A stretch of DNA of 7,834 nucleotides from Pseudacidobacterium sp036264445 (GTDB lineage: Bacteria > Acidobacteriota > Terriglobia > Terriglobales > Acidobacteriaceae), in assembly GCA_036264445.1 (NCBI GenBank), contig DATAQW010000126.1, positions 1 to 7,834 on the forward strand, in the 5' to 3' direction. Positions 1-6,620 of this stretch are shown one piece after another. A program made the translations under genes and the position numbers. Under the pieces are notes generated by a model. It ran no database searches, was not told the origin of the DNA, and was given only the letters and a program-made list of their open reading frames with translations. Within the stretch, counting starts at the first letter, position 1. Each line of letters starts with the position of its first letter.

Positions 1-8
1 AGCCCGAG

Positions 9-710
9 GTGCAAGCAGGAACAGCAGTGGGAAATCTGGCAGGCGTTTTCGCAATTCGGCCCGAAGAGGCCGAGGTCGTCTCGGAGTTGAAAGCCGGCTC
101 CGAGGAAGCATTTGCATGGCTGATCTCTACCTATCATAAGCCGCTCTACAGCGTCATTGCGCGCACATTGCAGAACCCGGCGGACGCAGCTGACGTTACC
201 CAGGACGTTTTTATTAAAGTCTTTCGCGGCATTTCAGGGTTCCATGGCGAATCCAGCCTGAGGACATGGCTTTACCGTATTGCTCTGCACGAAGCGTCAA
301 ACCGCCGCCGCTGGTGGTCGCGTCACTGCCGTCAGGAAGTCACAATCGAGGCAGAAACAGGGCAGTCGTCCGATGGCCAGTCACTTTGCATCAAAGACAC
401 GCTGGTTGACGAGCACGAGTCACCATTCGAGATGGCTGCGCATGAAGAAGTTCGCACCCGCGTGGAAGGCGAACTGCGCGAGATTGCCGAACCGTTCCGC
501 ACCGTTCTTATTTTGCGAGACATTGAGGGGTTTGCTTACGAAGAGATTGCTGAGATTTTGAACGTCAACCTTGGCACTGTAAAGTCGCGCCTCATGAGAG
601 GACGCGCACAATTGAAAGCACGACTTGCCCCATTTGCCGAAGCTGCCGCCAAACGTCCCTCTGGGGCAGTTCGGCCAACTGCTGTTGCTTGCCAAAAGGA
701 GGCTCCATGA
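9..710 (+). CDS. ECF-type RNA polymerase sigma factor (RpoE-like)
   Basis: This is an alternative sigma factor that directs RNA polymerase to a stress or envelope regulon. With numbering from GTG at 9, sigma region 2 covers about residues 35-103 and includes the core-binding/-10 recognition stretch DAADVTQDVFIKVF (59-72) and the conserved RTWLYRIA (85-92). A polar linker of about 50 residues follows. Region 4 covers about 150-205, with the helix-turn-helix around YEEIAEILNVNLGTVKSRL (177-195). No region 1 or 3 is present, as expected for the ECF group. The start is uncertain. The frame is open up to the window edge, and GTG at 9 has too little upstream sequence to judge a ribosome site, so the gene could begin further upstream. 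The last bases (ATGA, 707-710) overlap the start of the anti-sigma gene, indicating translational coupling. The target promoters cannot be seen here. Confidence 0.93.
   Translation: MQAGTAVGNLAGVFAIRPEEAEVVSELKAGSEEAFAWLISTYHKPLYSVIARTLQNPADAADVTQDVFIKVFRGISGFHGESSLRTWLYRIALHEASNRRRWWSRHCRQEVTIEAETGQSSDGQSLCIKDTLVDEHESPFEMAAHEEVRTRVEGELREIAEPFRTVLILRDIEGFAYEEIAEILNVNLGTVKSRLMRGRAQLKARLAPFAEAAAKRPSGAVRPTAVACQKEAP
696..702 (+). promoter_or_regulatory. Strong Shine-Dalgarno site of the anti-sigma gene
   Basis: AAGGAGG lies four bases before ATG 707, inside the end of the sigma gene. It decides the start of the anti-sigma factor at 707 rather than the in-frame TTG at 689, which lies upstream of this site. 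Confidence 0.85.
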
Positions 711-1387
711 GCACGTGCAGCAGCGTTCGCTCCCAATTTTCAGAATATCTCGACGGTTCCCTGCCAGGAGTAGCCATGCAAAAGGTGGCGGGCCATCTGG
801 AGTCCTGCGGAAAGTGCTCTATAGAATTTGACGGCTGGCGCAGCACACAGCGCATGCTGGCTGATCTTGGGCCTGCGAAGGCTCCCGCGGATTTGGCGCT
901 GCGTCTTCGCGTGGCCATTTCGCAAGAGAAGTCACATACCCCAAAGCAAAGCTTCACCCGTTGGCAGATGCGCTGGCAGAACACAATCGCCCCTTTTCTG
1001 CTGCAGGCGTCAGCAGGGTTCGCAAGCGCAGTGCTGCTGATTGGAACCGTAGCGTTTCTGGTAGGCACAGTCGCCGATCCCGTGCAGGCCGCCGCGCGCG
1101 ATGAACCCCTGGGCAATGCCTCAGGGCCGCACTTCTTGTATTCGAACCTGGCTGCTGTCCCGGCAGATATGAACGGACACGACACCGCGGTCATCGTACA
1201 GGCTTACATAGATGGCGCCGGGCGTGTGTATGACTATCGCATCCTGTCCGGCCCTACCGATGAGCGCACGCGCGCACAGGTGGAGAACCAACTGTTGTTC
1301 TCGGTGTTTGAACCGGCGCGGTTTTTTGGGCAGCCCGTGGCTGGAACAGTCGTGCTGGCATTTGCCGGCGTTTCAGTACAGGGCTGA
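707..1387 (+). CDS. Membrane anti-sigma factor: zf-HC2 domain, one TM span, TonB-C-like periplasmic domain
   Basis: This 226-residue protein is the likely anti-sigma factor for the preceding sigma factor. The N-terminus shows the zinc anti-sigma (ZAS/zf-HC2) pattern: C4, then H30-x3-C34-x2-C37, which normally grips sigma regions 2 and 4. A hydrophobic segment at about 99-122 is the single membrane span and should place the C-terminus in the periplasm. The C-terminal part (about 160-220) has an alternating beta pattern with an IDGAGRV turn (168-174), FEPA (201-204), GQPV (208-211) and a final VVLAF strand (215-219). This resembles the C-terminal domain of TonB-type proteins; that assignment is from motif memory only. 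The start at 707 overlaps the sigma stop (ATGA) and has an excellent ribosome site. The domain outside the membrane may sense an envelope signal or bind a partner (inference). Confidence 0.88.
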   Translation: MSTCSSVRSQFSEYLDGSLPGVAMQKVAGHLESCGKCSIEFDGWRSTQRMLADLGPAKAPADLALRLRVAISQEKSHTPKQSFTRWQMRWQNTIAPFLLQASAGFASAVLLIGTVAFLVGTVADPVQAAARDEPLGNASGPHFLYSNLAAVPADMNGHDTAVIVQAYIDGAGRVYDYRILSGPTDERTRAQVENQLLFSVFEPARFFGQPVAGTVVLAFAGVSVQG

Positions 1388-1415
1388 ACCACGTTGTAGA
1401 CTTCAAAATTAGTAG

Positions 1416-1460
1416 TGCGTACCCATCGGCTTCGCTCATGGCAAGCCATGGGTATGCGCA
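1416..1460 (+). terminator. Imperfect long hairpin after the sigma/anti-sigma operon, probable terminator
   Basis: The arms are TGCG-TACCCAT-c-GGCTT (1416-1432) and AAGCC-ATGGGTA-tg-CGCA (1443-1460), giving 16 base pairs with one 1-base and one 2-base bulge around a 10-base loop. Downstream is T-rich (TTTACCTTTT, then ATTTTT to 1480), fitting an intrinsic terminator 28 bases past the anti-sigma stop. The rest of the 180-base gap (1461-1567) holds no promoter I can call with confidence. The element could alternatively be a dispersed palindromic repeat. Confidence 0.55.
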
Positions 1461-1554
1461 TTTACCTTTTCAATATTTTTACTCCTGCATCAGGCATTAT
1501 TCTGTCTGACGAATCCAAGCGCCTCTTACGCACATCGAAAAACCACTAATACTT

Positions 1555-1562
1555 GAAGGGGA
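1555..1562 (+). promoter_or_regulatory. Ribosome binding site of the alcohol dehydrogenase gene
   Basis: GAAGGGGA lies five bases before ATG 1568. It supports that ATG rather than the in-frame TTG at 1553, which would precede the site. Confidence 0.75.
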
Positions 1563-1567
1563 TATAC

Positions 1568-2620
1568 ATGCCAAAAACGAAAGGCTACGCCGCGGCTGCG
1601 GCCAAGGCTCCGCTTGCGCCATATACATTTGAACGCCGCGATCCGCGCGAACATGACGTTGTCATCGACATAAAGTATTGCGGTATTTGCCATTCTGATA
1701 TTCACCAGGCGCGCGATGAGTGGGGTGGCGCAACCTTCCCGATGGTGCCGGGGCATGAAATTGCAGGAGTCGTCAGTACTGTCGGCAGCAAGGTTACTAG
1801 GTACAAAGTTGGCGATAAGGTTGGGGTTGGTTGCTTCGTCGATTCCTGCCGCAAATGCGATGAGTGCAAAGCTGGATTGGAGCAATATTGCGCTGTGCAT
1901 ACAGCCTGGACCTATAACTCCACTGAACAGGACCTCCAGACTCTGACTCAGGGCGGTTATTCAGACCGCATTGTTGTGGACGAGAATTATGTCCTGCGCC
2001 TGCCCGATAATCTGCCACTTGATGCCTCAGCGCCGCTTCTCTGTGCGGGAATCACGCTCTATTCGCCGCTGAAACACTGGGGCGCCGGACCGGGCAAGAA
2101 AGTTGCCATCATCGGGCTTGGCGGACTGGGCCACATGGGCGTGAAAATTGCTCATGCGCTTGGCGCGGAAGTCACGGTTTTGAGCCAGTCTTTGAAAAAG
2201 CAGGCTGACGGTAAGCGGCTTGGCGCCGATCACTACTATGCAACGTCTGATCCAGAGACATTCAAGAAGCTGGCGCGTTCCTTTGACCTCATCATCAACA
2301 CAGTTTCCGCAGAGCTGGATTACAACGAATATCTCAATCTGCTGAAGACGGATGGAACAATGGTATTAGTCGGCATTCCGGAACAGCCGCACACGATTGC
2401 AGCGTTTTCTCTGGTTCTTGGACGGAAGAGTCTCGCCGGTTCAGCTATTGGCGGGATTGCACAAACGCAAGAGATGCTTGATTTCTGCGGCAAGCACAAT
2501 ATCACAAGCGATATAGAGCTTATTCCGATTCAGAAAGTGAATGAAGCTTATGAGCGGGTATTGAAGAGCGATGTGCGCTATCGGTTTGTGATCGATATCG
2601 CTTCGCTGAACAACAATTAG
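1568..2620 (+). CDS. Zinc-dependent alcohol dehydrogenase / aldehyde reductase (YahK/CAD-like MDR family)
   Basis: This 350-residue member of the medium-chain dehydrogenase/reductase family reversibly reduces aldehydes to alcohols in the cytosol. Catalytic zinc ligands are C41 (in GICHSDIH), H63 (in GHE) and C159 (in LLCAGIT). Structural zinc ligands are C94, C97, C100 and C108. The Rossmann fold carries GLGGLGH (183-189). The strand after it ends in VLSQSLKK, with serine rather than an acidic residue at its tip, which in this family suggests NADP(H) rather than NAD(H). Length and motif order fit the cinnamyl-alcohol-dehydrogenase-like group that includes E. coli YahK, which acts broadly on aldehydes; the actual substrate cannot be told. 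The gene stands alone between two hairpins, so it is probably monocistronic. All active-site residues are present and nothing suggests decay. Confidence 0.93.
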   Translation: MPKTKGYAAAAAKAPLAPYTFERRDPREHDVVIDIKYCGICHSDIHQARDEWGGATFPMVPGHEIAGVVSTVGSKVTRYKVGDKVGVGCFVDSCRKCDECKAGLEQYCAVHTAWTYNSTEQDLQTLTQGGYSDRIVVDENYVLRLPDNLPLDASAPLLCAGITLYSPLKHWGAGPGKKVAIIGLGGLGHMGVKIAHALGAEVTVLSQSLKKQADGKRLGADHYYATSDPETFKKLARSFDLIINTVSAELDYNEYLNLLKTDGTMVLVGIPEQPHTIAAFSLVLGRKSLAGSAIGGIAQTQEMLDFCGKHNITSDIELIPIQKVNEAYERVLKSDVRYRFVIDIASLNNN

Positions 2621-2629
2621 TTTGAACTG

Positions 2630-2656
2630 CCCCAGGTTAGCTCTGCGAACCTGGGG
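2630..2656 (+). terminator. Intrinsic terminator between converging genes, probably bidirectional
   Basis: A perfect 9-base-pair stem, CCCCAGGTT (2630-2638) and AACCTGGGG (2648-2656), encloses a 9-base loop. It starts 10 bases after the dehydrogenase stop and lies 24 bases beyond the end of the opposing M1-like gene. The plus-strand tail (TATCCTTGTT) is only moderately T-rich, and the minus-strand tail is poor in T. Termination is clearest for the dehydrogenase transcript. Confidence 0.75.
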
Positions 2657-2679
2657 TATCCTTGTTGGCCCTTCGAAGA

Positions 2680-4611
2680 TCAGTTTCCGCTTCCAGTCAT
2701 CGTGATGTCGCGTTTGTGGATGCTAGCCTGTACTTCAGGCACAACACCATCGTTCAAGATCACCTCAGTCGGCAAACCTTGCACCAGCATGCGGTGCGTT
2801 ATTTTGGAGCGTGAGGGAATCTGTACGCGCTCGTTCTGCGTTCCGGTTTTTGTGTGAACTATGAGCGGGACTTCTACCGCGGCATAACCGTCGTTGGCCA
2901 GGTCAATGGCTACCAGATACTGTCCTGACTGTGATGTAGAACTTGGGTAGACCGCAGCGATGGAGAGATCAGGCAGCCCCTTGTCGTGATACACCCAATC
3001 ATCGAAGAACCACTTCAGATTTTTGCCGCTGGCCTGCTCCACAAGATGCTCGAAATATTCAGGAGAAGTGTCCTGTGACGGGTCATAGTTGCGCAGCGCA
3101 GAGGATAAAGCTTTGTCCCCGGCAAGATCACGCAGCATCCACAAAACATACGTTGCTTTGCTGCGGTAATAGATCGCGTCTGACGCGGAAATGAGCGGCT
3201 CCCCTGAACTTTCGCCCGGGCTCGGAGGTTCAGCCAGTGCGAGCGCTCCGCGTGAGGATTCCATGTACTCGAGCGCTGACTCCCGGCCTTTGTCCTGCTC
3301 GATCCAGAGCGTGACCAGAAAATTTGCGATGCCTTCATTGAGCCATTCGCGCGGTGACCGAAAGGACGCATGTGCAAGTCCGTGTGTCACTGCACCCGCA
3401 AGCTTCAGCGCATCTATCGCTTTCAGGCCTGTCACGAGGACTGCTCCCTGCTCGAAAGACGCATCCTCTTTTTCCGGAAGGTCGAAGATGGTCAGCGGTT
3501 CTTTGGGTTTGCCCAGCCACTGCTCGACGAGCGGCTGCACCATGGTAGCTGCCGTCTGGTATCCCTGCGCGTTTGGCCCATCGTCACCGGTAGTAAGGAT
3601 ACGTACATCATTCGATTCCTGCGCAGTACGCGGGGCAAGAAACAAACTCAATGGGCCAAAGCCGAGGCGCTGCTCGGGCAATGCGAATGTAACTACGCCT
3701 GGGAATGATGCGGTGGGTGTAACTTGCGGAGCGGGCAATGGAATGAAATGTCCGCTAATTGCAGCAGCATTTGGAGCCGCGCCAGAATATTCGGCCGTAA
3801 CGCGAACGGCAACGCGTGCATCCTGCTGGCGCAGCTTCTGGCTTCCGATTTCGGAAAAGAGCTTTGCCCCATCGCCCAGCAGATACGGAACAGAAGCAAC
3901 TGGATACCAGACCATATCGCCGAAACCGCGCAGGCCGGTGAAATCTTCCCCTATCTGGTCCCAGTCAGATTGCTGCGCGATGTCGGTGGGCGTGCCGATT
4001 TGCTCAAGACGCTTTGCCGAAGGCGTAATTTCTCCGCTGTACCCGATGTCCAGCGTCAGCTCTGATTTTGGAGCCAGCGGCTTCGGCAATTCGACCACAG
4101 CCTCGCCAAGTTGGCCAGTATGATCGGCGTCACTGTTGATGGCCTGCTGCGTGAATGGAAGCTTTTTACCGTCTGCGGCAATGGTTTCGAAATGCAGTGA
4201 CGACGATAATTGCAGCGGCAGATGTGCCAGCGGTTGTGCTCCGTCGTTGCGGACGGTGACGCGTGCCTGGGCGGCAATCGTCTGCTGCTTGAGCATCAGG
4301 TGGATATTCAGGTCATATACGGTGAATACGACGGCTGTGCGCTCTGCATCGCTTACTTTTGCGGTGACCGCCAGTTGTTTTTCAGAAGCTGGCGCGGTCT
4401 GTTGCGTGTCATCTGCAGATCGCGAGAAGAGTACCTTGCCGTGGCTTTCTGGCGGTGGTGTTTGACCTGGGGTCTGCTGCGCAACCGCAATGATCGCAGA
4501 TAATACGAACATCAATATCAGCACTGCTGGAAATCGCATCTCAGGGGCCAAAGCCCTACGAGATTCATCAACACTATTGCGAGGATTAAAACCCTCGCCT
4601 ATCTTTCTCAT
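2680..4611 (-). CDS. Secreted M1-aminopeptidase-like protein with altered zinc motif (HGLAH)
   Basis: Predicted exported protein of 643 residues. The hydrophobic core of a signal peptide (FPAVLILMFVLSAIIAVA) follows M25, so the true start may be ATG at 4539. ATG 4611, with AAGAAG upstream, and GTG 4617 are the alternatives. The N-terminal half is beta-rich, like the M1 N-terminal domain. The peptidase part reads H410-G-L-A-H414, then WLNEG with E426, then YYRSKATYVLWML, matching the M1 zinc motif, third ligand and catalytic-tyrosine region in order. The C-terminal FDDWVYHDKGLPDL stretch also fits M1. Two things are odd. The general-base glutamate of HEXXH is glycine, and the second His is 11 rather than the usual 18 residues from the third ligand. 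The substrate-binding GAMEN motif is also unrecognisable (EQGAV). It may be an inactive binding protein. It follows rlmB closely and is probably co-transcribed. Confidence 0.8.
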   Translation of the reverse strand: MRKIGEGFNPRNSVDESRRALAPEMRFPAVLILMFVLSAIIAVAQQTPGQTPPPESHGKVLFSRSADDTQQTAPASEKQLAVTAKVSDAERTAVVFTVYDLNIHLMLKQQTIAAQARVTVRNDGAQPLAHLPLQLSSSLHFETIAADGKKLPFTQQAINSDADHTGQLGEAVVELPKPLAPKSELTLDIGYSGEITPSAKRLEQIGTPTDIAQQSDWDQIGEDFTGLRGFGDMVWYPVASVPYLLGDGAKLFSEIGSQKLRQQDARVAVRVTAEYSGAAPNAAAISGHFIPLPAPQVTPTASFPGVVTFALPEQRLGFGPLSLFLAPRTAQESNDVRILTTGDDGPNAQGYQTAATMVQPLVEQWLGKPKEPLTIFDLPEKEDASFEQGAVLVTGLKAIDALKLAGAVTHGLAHASFRSPREWLNEGIANFLVTLWIEQDKGRESALEYMESSRGALALAEPPSPGESSGEPLISASDAIYYRSKATYVLWMLRDLAGDKALSSALRNYDPSQDTSPEYFEHLVEQASGKNLKWFFDDWVYHDKGLPDLSIAAVYPSSTSQSGQYLVAIDLANDGYAAVEVPLIVHTKTGTQNERVQIPSRSKITHRMLVQGLPTEVILNDGVVPEVQASIHKRDITMTGSGN

Positions 4612-4620
4612 GAACACTTC

Positions 4621-5415
4621 TTATGAACCTAGACCTTTTTGGACTTTCTTCTTTGTCGGTTGCACTTTGATTGGACCATTCAGAGAGCGCCGCTGCCGCG
4701 CTGCCTCATAAAGCACCACTGCGCCCGCAACCGAAACATTCAGGGACGCCACTTTGCCTGCCATGGGAATGCGCAGCAAATGGTCGCAATGGCGGCGAAC
4801 CAGGTCGTGCAATCCTGCTCCTTCGCGACCAAGCACCACCACGCAGTTAGACGTGAAATCGAACTCTTCGTAAGACATCGTGCCGCGCTCATCGAGTCCC
4901 ACACACCACAAATTGTGCTCCTTGAGCTGCTCAAGGGCTCGGCTGAGGTTTACTACTCGTGCAATGGGTACATGCTCGGCCGCTCCGGCTGAGGCCTTGA
5001 TGGCCACCGGACTGATCGGGGCTGAACGGCGCTCGGTGAGAATGACGCCGTCCGCGCCCGCTCCGTCGGCGGAACGCAATAGTGCACCGAGGTTCTGTGG
5101 ATCTTCCACTCCATCGAGAGCGAGCAACAATCGCGGCCACCCGTTTTTTGAAGGGCCATTCAACATATCTTCCAAATCAAGCAGAGCTTTTGCACGAACG
5201 ACCGCAACCACGCCTTGATGGCCGGGATTGTTAGCCAGCCGCGTCAGGTGCTCGCGCGGCTCAAAGCGCAGGCGGACAGCGGCTTCGCGGCACAGATCAA
5301 TCACACGCTGAAGACGCTGGTCATGACGTTCGCGGGCAATGCAGACATGGTCAAACTGGCGGTTTCCGGCCCGCAAAGCCTCTTCCACAGAGTGCAGGCC
5401 GTAGAGAACTTCCAT
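4621..5415 (-). CDS. rlmB: 23S rRNA (guanosine-2'-O-)-methyltransferase, RlmB/SpoU family
   Basis: SPOUT-fold enzyme, 264 residues, that transfers a methyl group from S-adenosylmethionine to a ribose 2'-OH; the RlmB subgroup modifies a 23S rRNA guanosine. The N-terminal L30e-like RNA-binding domain opens with MEVLYGLHSVEEAL and reaches about residue 75. SpoU motif 1 is DPQNLGALLRSA (105-116, with N108 and R114). Motif 2 is VLGREGAGL (194-202, with E198). Motif 3 is IPMAGKVASLNVSVAGAV (216-233, with N226). All expected catalytic and cofactor-loop residues are present. A basic tail of about 20 residues (rich in K and Q after R243) extends past the usual end. No clear ribosome site precedes ATG 5415. 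The exact target guanosine is inferred from family resemblance; another TrmH-type target is possible. The stop lies nine bases before ATG of the M1-like gene. Confidence 0.92.
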   Translation of the reverse strand: MEVLYGLHSVEEALRAGNRQFDHVCIARERHDQRLQRVIDLCREAAVRLRFEPREHLTRLANNPGHQGVVAVVRAKALLDLEDMLNGPSKNGWPRLLLALDGVEDPQNLGALLRSADGAGADGVILTERRSAPISPVAIKASAGAAEHVPIARVVNLSRALEQLKEHNLWCVGLDERGTMSYEEFDFTSNCVVVLGREGAGLHDLVRRHCDHLLRIPMAGKVASLNVSVAGAVVLYEAARQRRSLNGPIKVQPTKKKVQKGLGS

Positions 5416-5465
5416 CTGTATAGTTTATCGCTTGCGGCGCTCCAATTATGTGCTGGATAATAAAG

Positions 5466-5500
5466 GGAGTTTCCAGTTCCTAGTCGTTAGTCCCCAGTTG
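5466..5500 (+). repeat. Degenerate heptamer array, left cluster (nnAGTyn x5)
   Basis: Five consecutive 7-base units: GGAGTTT, CCAGTTC, CTAGTCG, TTAGTCC, CCAGTTG. Each has AGT at positions 3-5 followed by T or C. The phase is exact over 35 bases. It lies between the divergent rlmB and sigma genes. Confidence 0.7.
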
Positions 5501-5525
5501 CCCACTATTAAACCCTAAGACGGAG

Positions 5526-5553
5526 AACTAATAACCAGAAACTAACAACTGAT
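5526..5553 (+). repeat. Degenerate heptamer array, right cluster, inverted relative to the left
   Basis: Four consecutive 7-base units: AACTAAT, AACCAGA, AACTAAC, AACTGAT. Read on the minus strand they are ATCAGTT, GTTAGTT, TCTGGTT, ATTAGTT, the same kind of unit as the left cluster in opposite orientation. The array ends three bases before the first possible start of the downstream sigma gene. Confidence 0.7.
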
Positions 5554-5556
5554 TTT

Positions 5557-6246
5557 ATGAGTCCTCGCGAAAAGCTCGAAAATATTTTGATGAAACGAGT
5601 CTTCGGCAAAACTTCTTCCGTCTCAAACAGTGGAATGAGCACAGCATCCATCAGCTTAACCGCGCATGTGCGGGAAGAAAATGCGCTGATCGCGCAGGGA
5701 CTGAAGCGCCACGATGCCGGGCTTCTCGACGAGTTGATTGTGCAATATCAACATCGTTTACTGCGTTATCTGCTCTATCTAGTTGGGAACCGCGATCTGG
5801 CGGAAGACCTCTTTCAGGAAACATGGATGCGCGTGCTGGTGCGCGGTGAGCAATATAACGGCAATGCGCGTTTTGAGACATGGCTCTTTACCATCGCCCG
5901 TAATCTTGTGATCGATCTGCGCCGCAAGCGCACCATGATGAGCCTTGAAGAACTTTGCGAAGGCGGTAACGACGATCGGCCGTTTGAAGTTGCGGGCGAT
6001 GAGCCGAATCCTTTTGAGCTCTACCAGAGCTATGAAAACAGCTGCATCGTCGCAGAACTGCTGCTGACTCTGGATGCGCTGCACCGTGAAGTGCTCGTCC
6101 TTCGTTTCCATGAAGAGCTTTCGCTCGAAGAGATTGCGTCTGTCACCTGCGCTCCATTGTCTACAGTGAAATCGCGTCTTTATCGCGGACTGGCGTCGCT
6201 CAAACCCAGACTTGAAGCTATGACCAGCAAACAGGAGGCGCTATGA
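5557..6246 (+). CDS. Second ECF-type RNA polymerase sigma factor
   Basis: This 229-residue protein has sigma region 2 at about 57-126, with DLAEDLFQETWMRVL (80-94) and FETWLFTIARNLVIDLRRKR (106-125). A short acidic linker leads to region 4 at about 166-218, with the helix-turn-helix LEEIASVTCAPLSTVKSRLYRG (190-211, helix 3 around STVKSRL). No extra C-terminal domain is present. The start is uncertain. ATG 5557 directly abuts the heptamer repeats and has no ribosome site. ATG 5590 and ATG 5635 are in frame, and the conserved sigma fold only needs sequence from about 5660 on. ATG 5635 has a weak purine stretch (GTGGA) just before it. The stop overlaps the next gene by ATGA, as in the other sigma operon here. 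The sequence differs clearly from the first sigma factor, so this is not a recent duplicate. Confidence 0.92.
   Translation: MSPREKLENILMKRVFGKTSSVSNSGMSTASISLTAHVREENALIAQGLKRHDAGLLDELIVQYQHRLLRYLLYLVGNRDLAEDLFQETWMRVLVRGEQYNGNARFETWLFTIARNLVIDLRRKRTMMSLEELCEGGNDDRPFEVAGDEPNPFELYQSYENSCIVAELLLTLDALHREVLVLRFHEELSLEEIASVTCAPLSTVKSRLYRGLASLKPRLEAMTSKQEAL
6233..6238 (+). promoter_or_regulatory. Strong Shine-Dalgarno site of the small membrane-protein gene
   Basis: AGGAGG lies four bases before ATG 6243, inside the end of the second sigma gene, and fixes that start. The arrangement mirrors the site at 696-702. Confidence 0.8.
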
Positions 6247-6614
6247 GCACACAGCGTACTCCTGATCCGCATATGATTGAAATGCTTGCAGGCATTAACA
6301 CAAGCGCCAGCATGGCAGCCGTGCAGCGCACGCGTCGCGTGGTGCTGGAAGCTGCGAATGAGATGCGCGAGCAGCGCAGCCGCAATCGCCGGAACGCTGC
6401 CATTGTCGCTCTGACCATTACAGGTCTCGCGATGATGCTGACACCAGCCATTTGGAGCGCTCTGGATGATTTCCTCGCGGGTGAAGGTCTGGACGGCATG
6501 CATGGAATGGTCATGGTACTGATCCTGATGCTGTTTTCCACGATATTCGGCGTGCTGATTGCAAGCTTCAAAGGTCAGGGGAACTTGCGCTACGGCCGGC
6601 ACGGACGCCGCTAA
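6243..6614 (+). CDS. Small two-span membrane protein in the anti-sigma position
   Basis: I do not recognise a named family for this 123-residue protein. The first 50 residues are hydrophilic and end in a strongly basic helix (VQRTRR 27-32, then REQRSRNRR 42-50). Membrane spans follow at about 52-72 and 87-108, and the C-terminus is short and basic (RYGRHGRR). The positive-inside pattern places both ends in the cytosol. The loop between the spans is short and acidic (LDDFLAGEGLDG). It contains no H-x3-C-x2-C motif and no cysteine at all, so it is not a zf-HC2 anti-sigma factor. The ATGA overlap with the sigma gene and the strong ribosome site imply coupled synthesis. The cytosolic N-terminal segment could bind the sigma factor (inference). 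It could also simply be an operon member with another role. Confidence 0.85.
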   Translation: MSTQRTPDPHMIEMLAGINTSASMAAVQRTRRVVLEAANEMREQRSRNRRNAAIVALTITGLAMMLTPAIWSALDDFLAGEGLDGMHGMVMVLILMLFSTIFGVLIASFKGQGNLRYGRHGRR

Positions 6615-6620
6615 TTCATC

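Noticed and set aside
689..706. TTG at 689 as start of the anti-sigma factor
   Set aside because: The strong AAGGAGG site at 696-702 lies downstream of this TTG and is placed correctly for ATG 707.
592..1194. Open frame of 200 codons on the minus strand
   Set aside because: It is antisense to the sigma/anti-sigma pair, whose domains and ribosome site are clear, and it has no recognisable motif.
1461..1550. Promoter for the alcohol dehydrogenase (CATTAT at 1495-1500 as a -10 box)
   Set aside because: No -35-like hexamer sits at an acceptable distance, so the match is too weak to report.
1556..1570. AAGGGGATATACATG resembles the T7 gene 10 leader used in expression vectors
   Set aside because: It differs by a base in the ribosome site and lacks the NdeI site. 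The flanks are ordinary chromosomal sequence, so vector contamination is unlikely.
3191..4123. Open frame of 310 codons on the plus strand
   Set aside because: It lies opposite the M1-like gene, is Ser/Pro/Arg-rich without any recognisable motif, and mirrors the codon bias of the real minus-strand gene.
5466..5553. CRISPR-like array
   Set aside because: The units are 7 bases, contiguous and degenerate, with no spacers and no cas genes.
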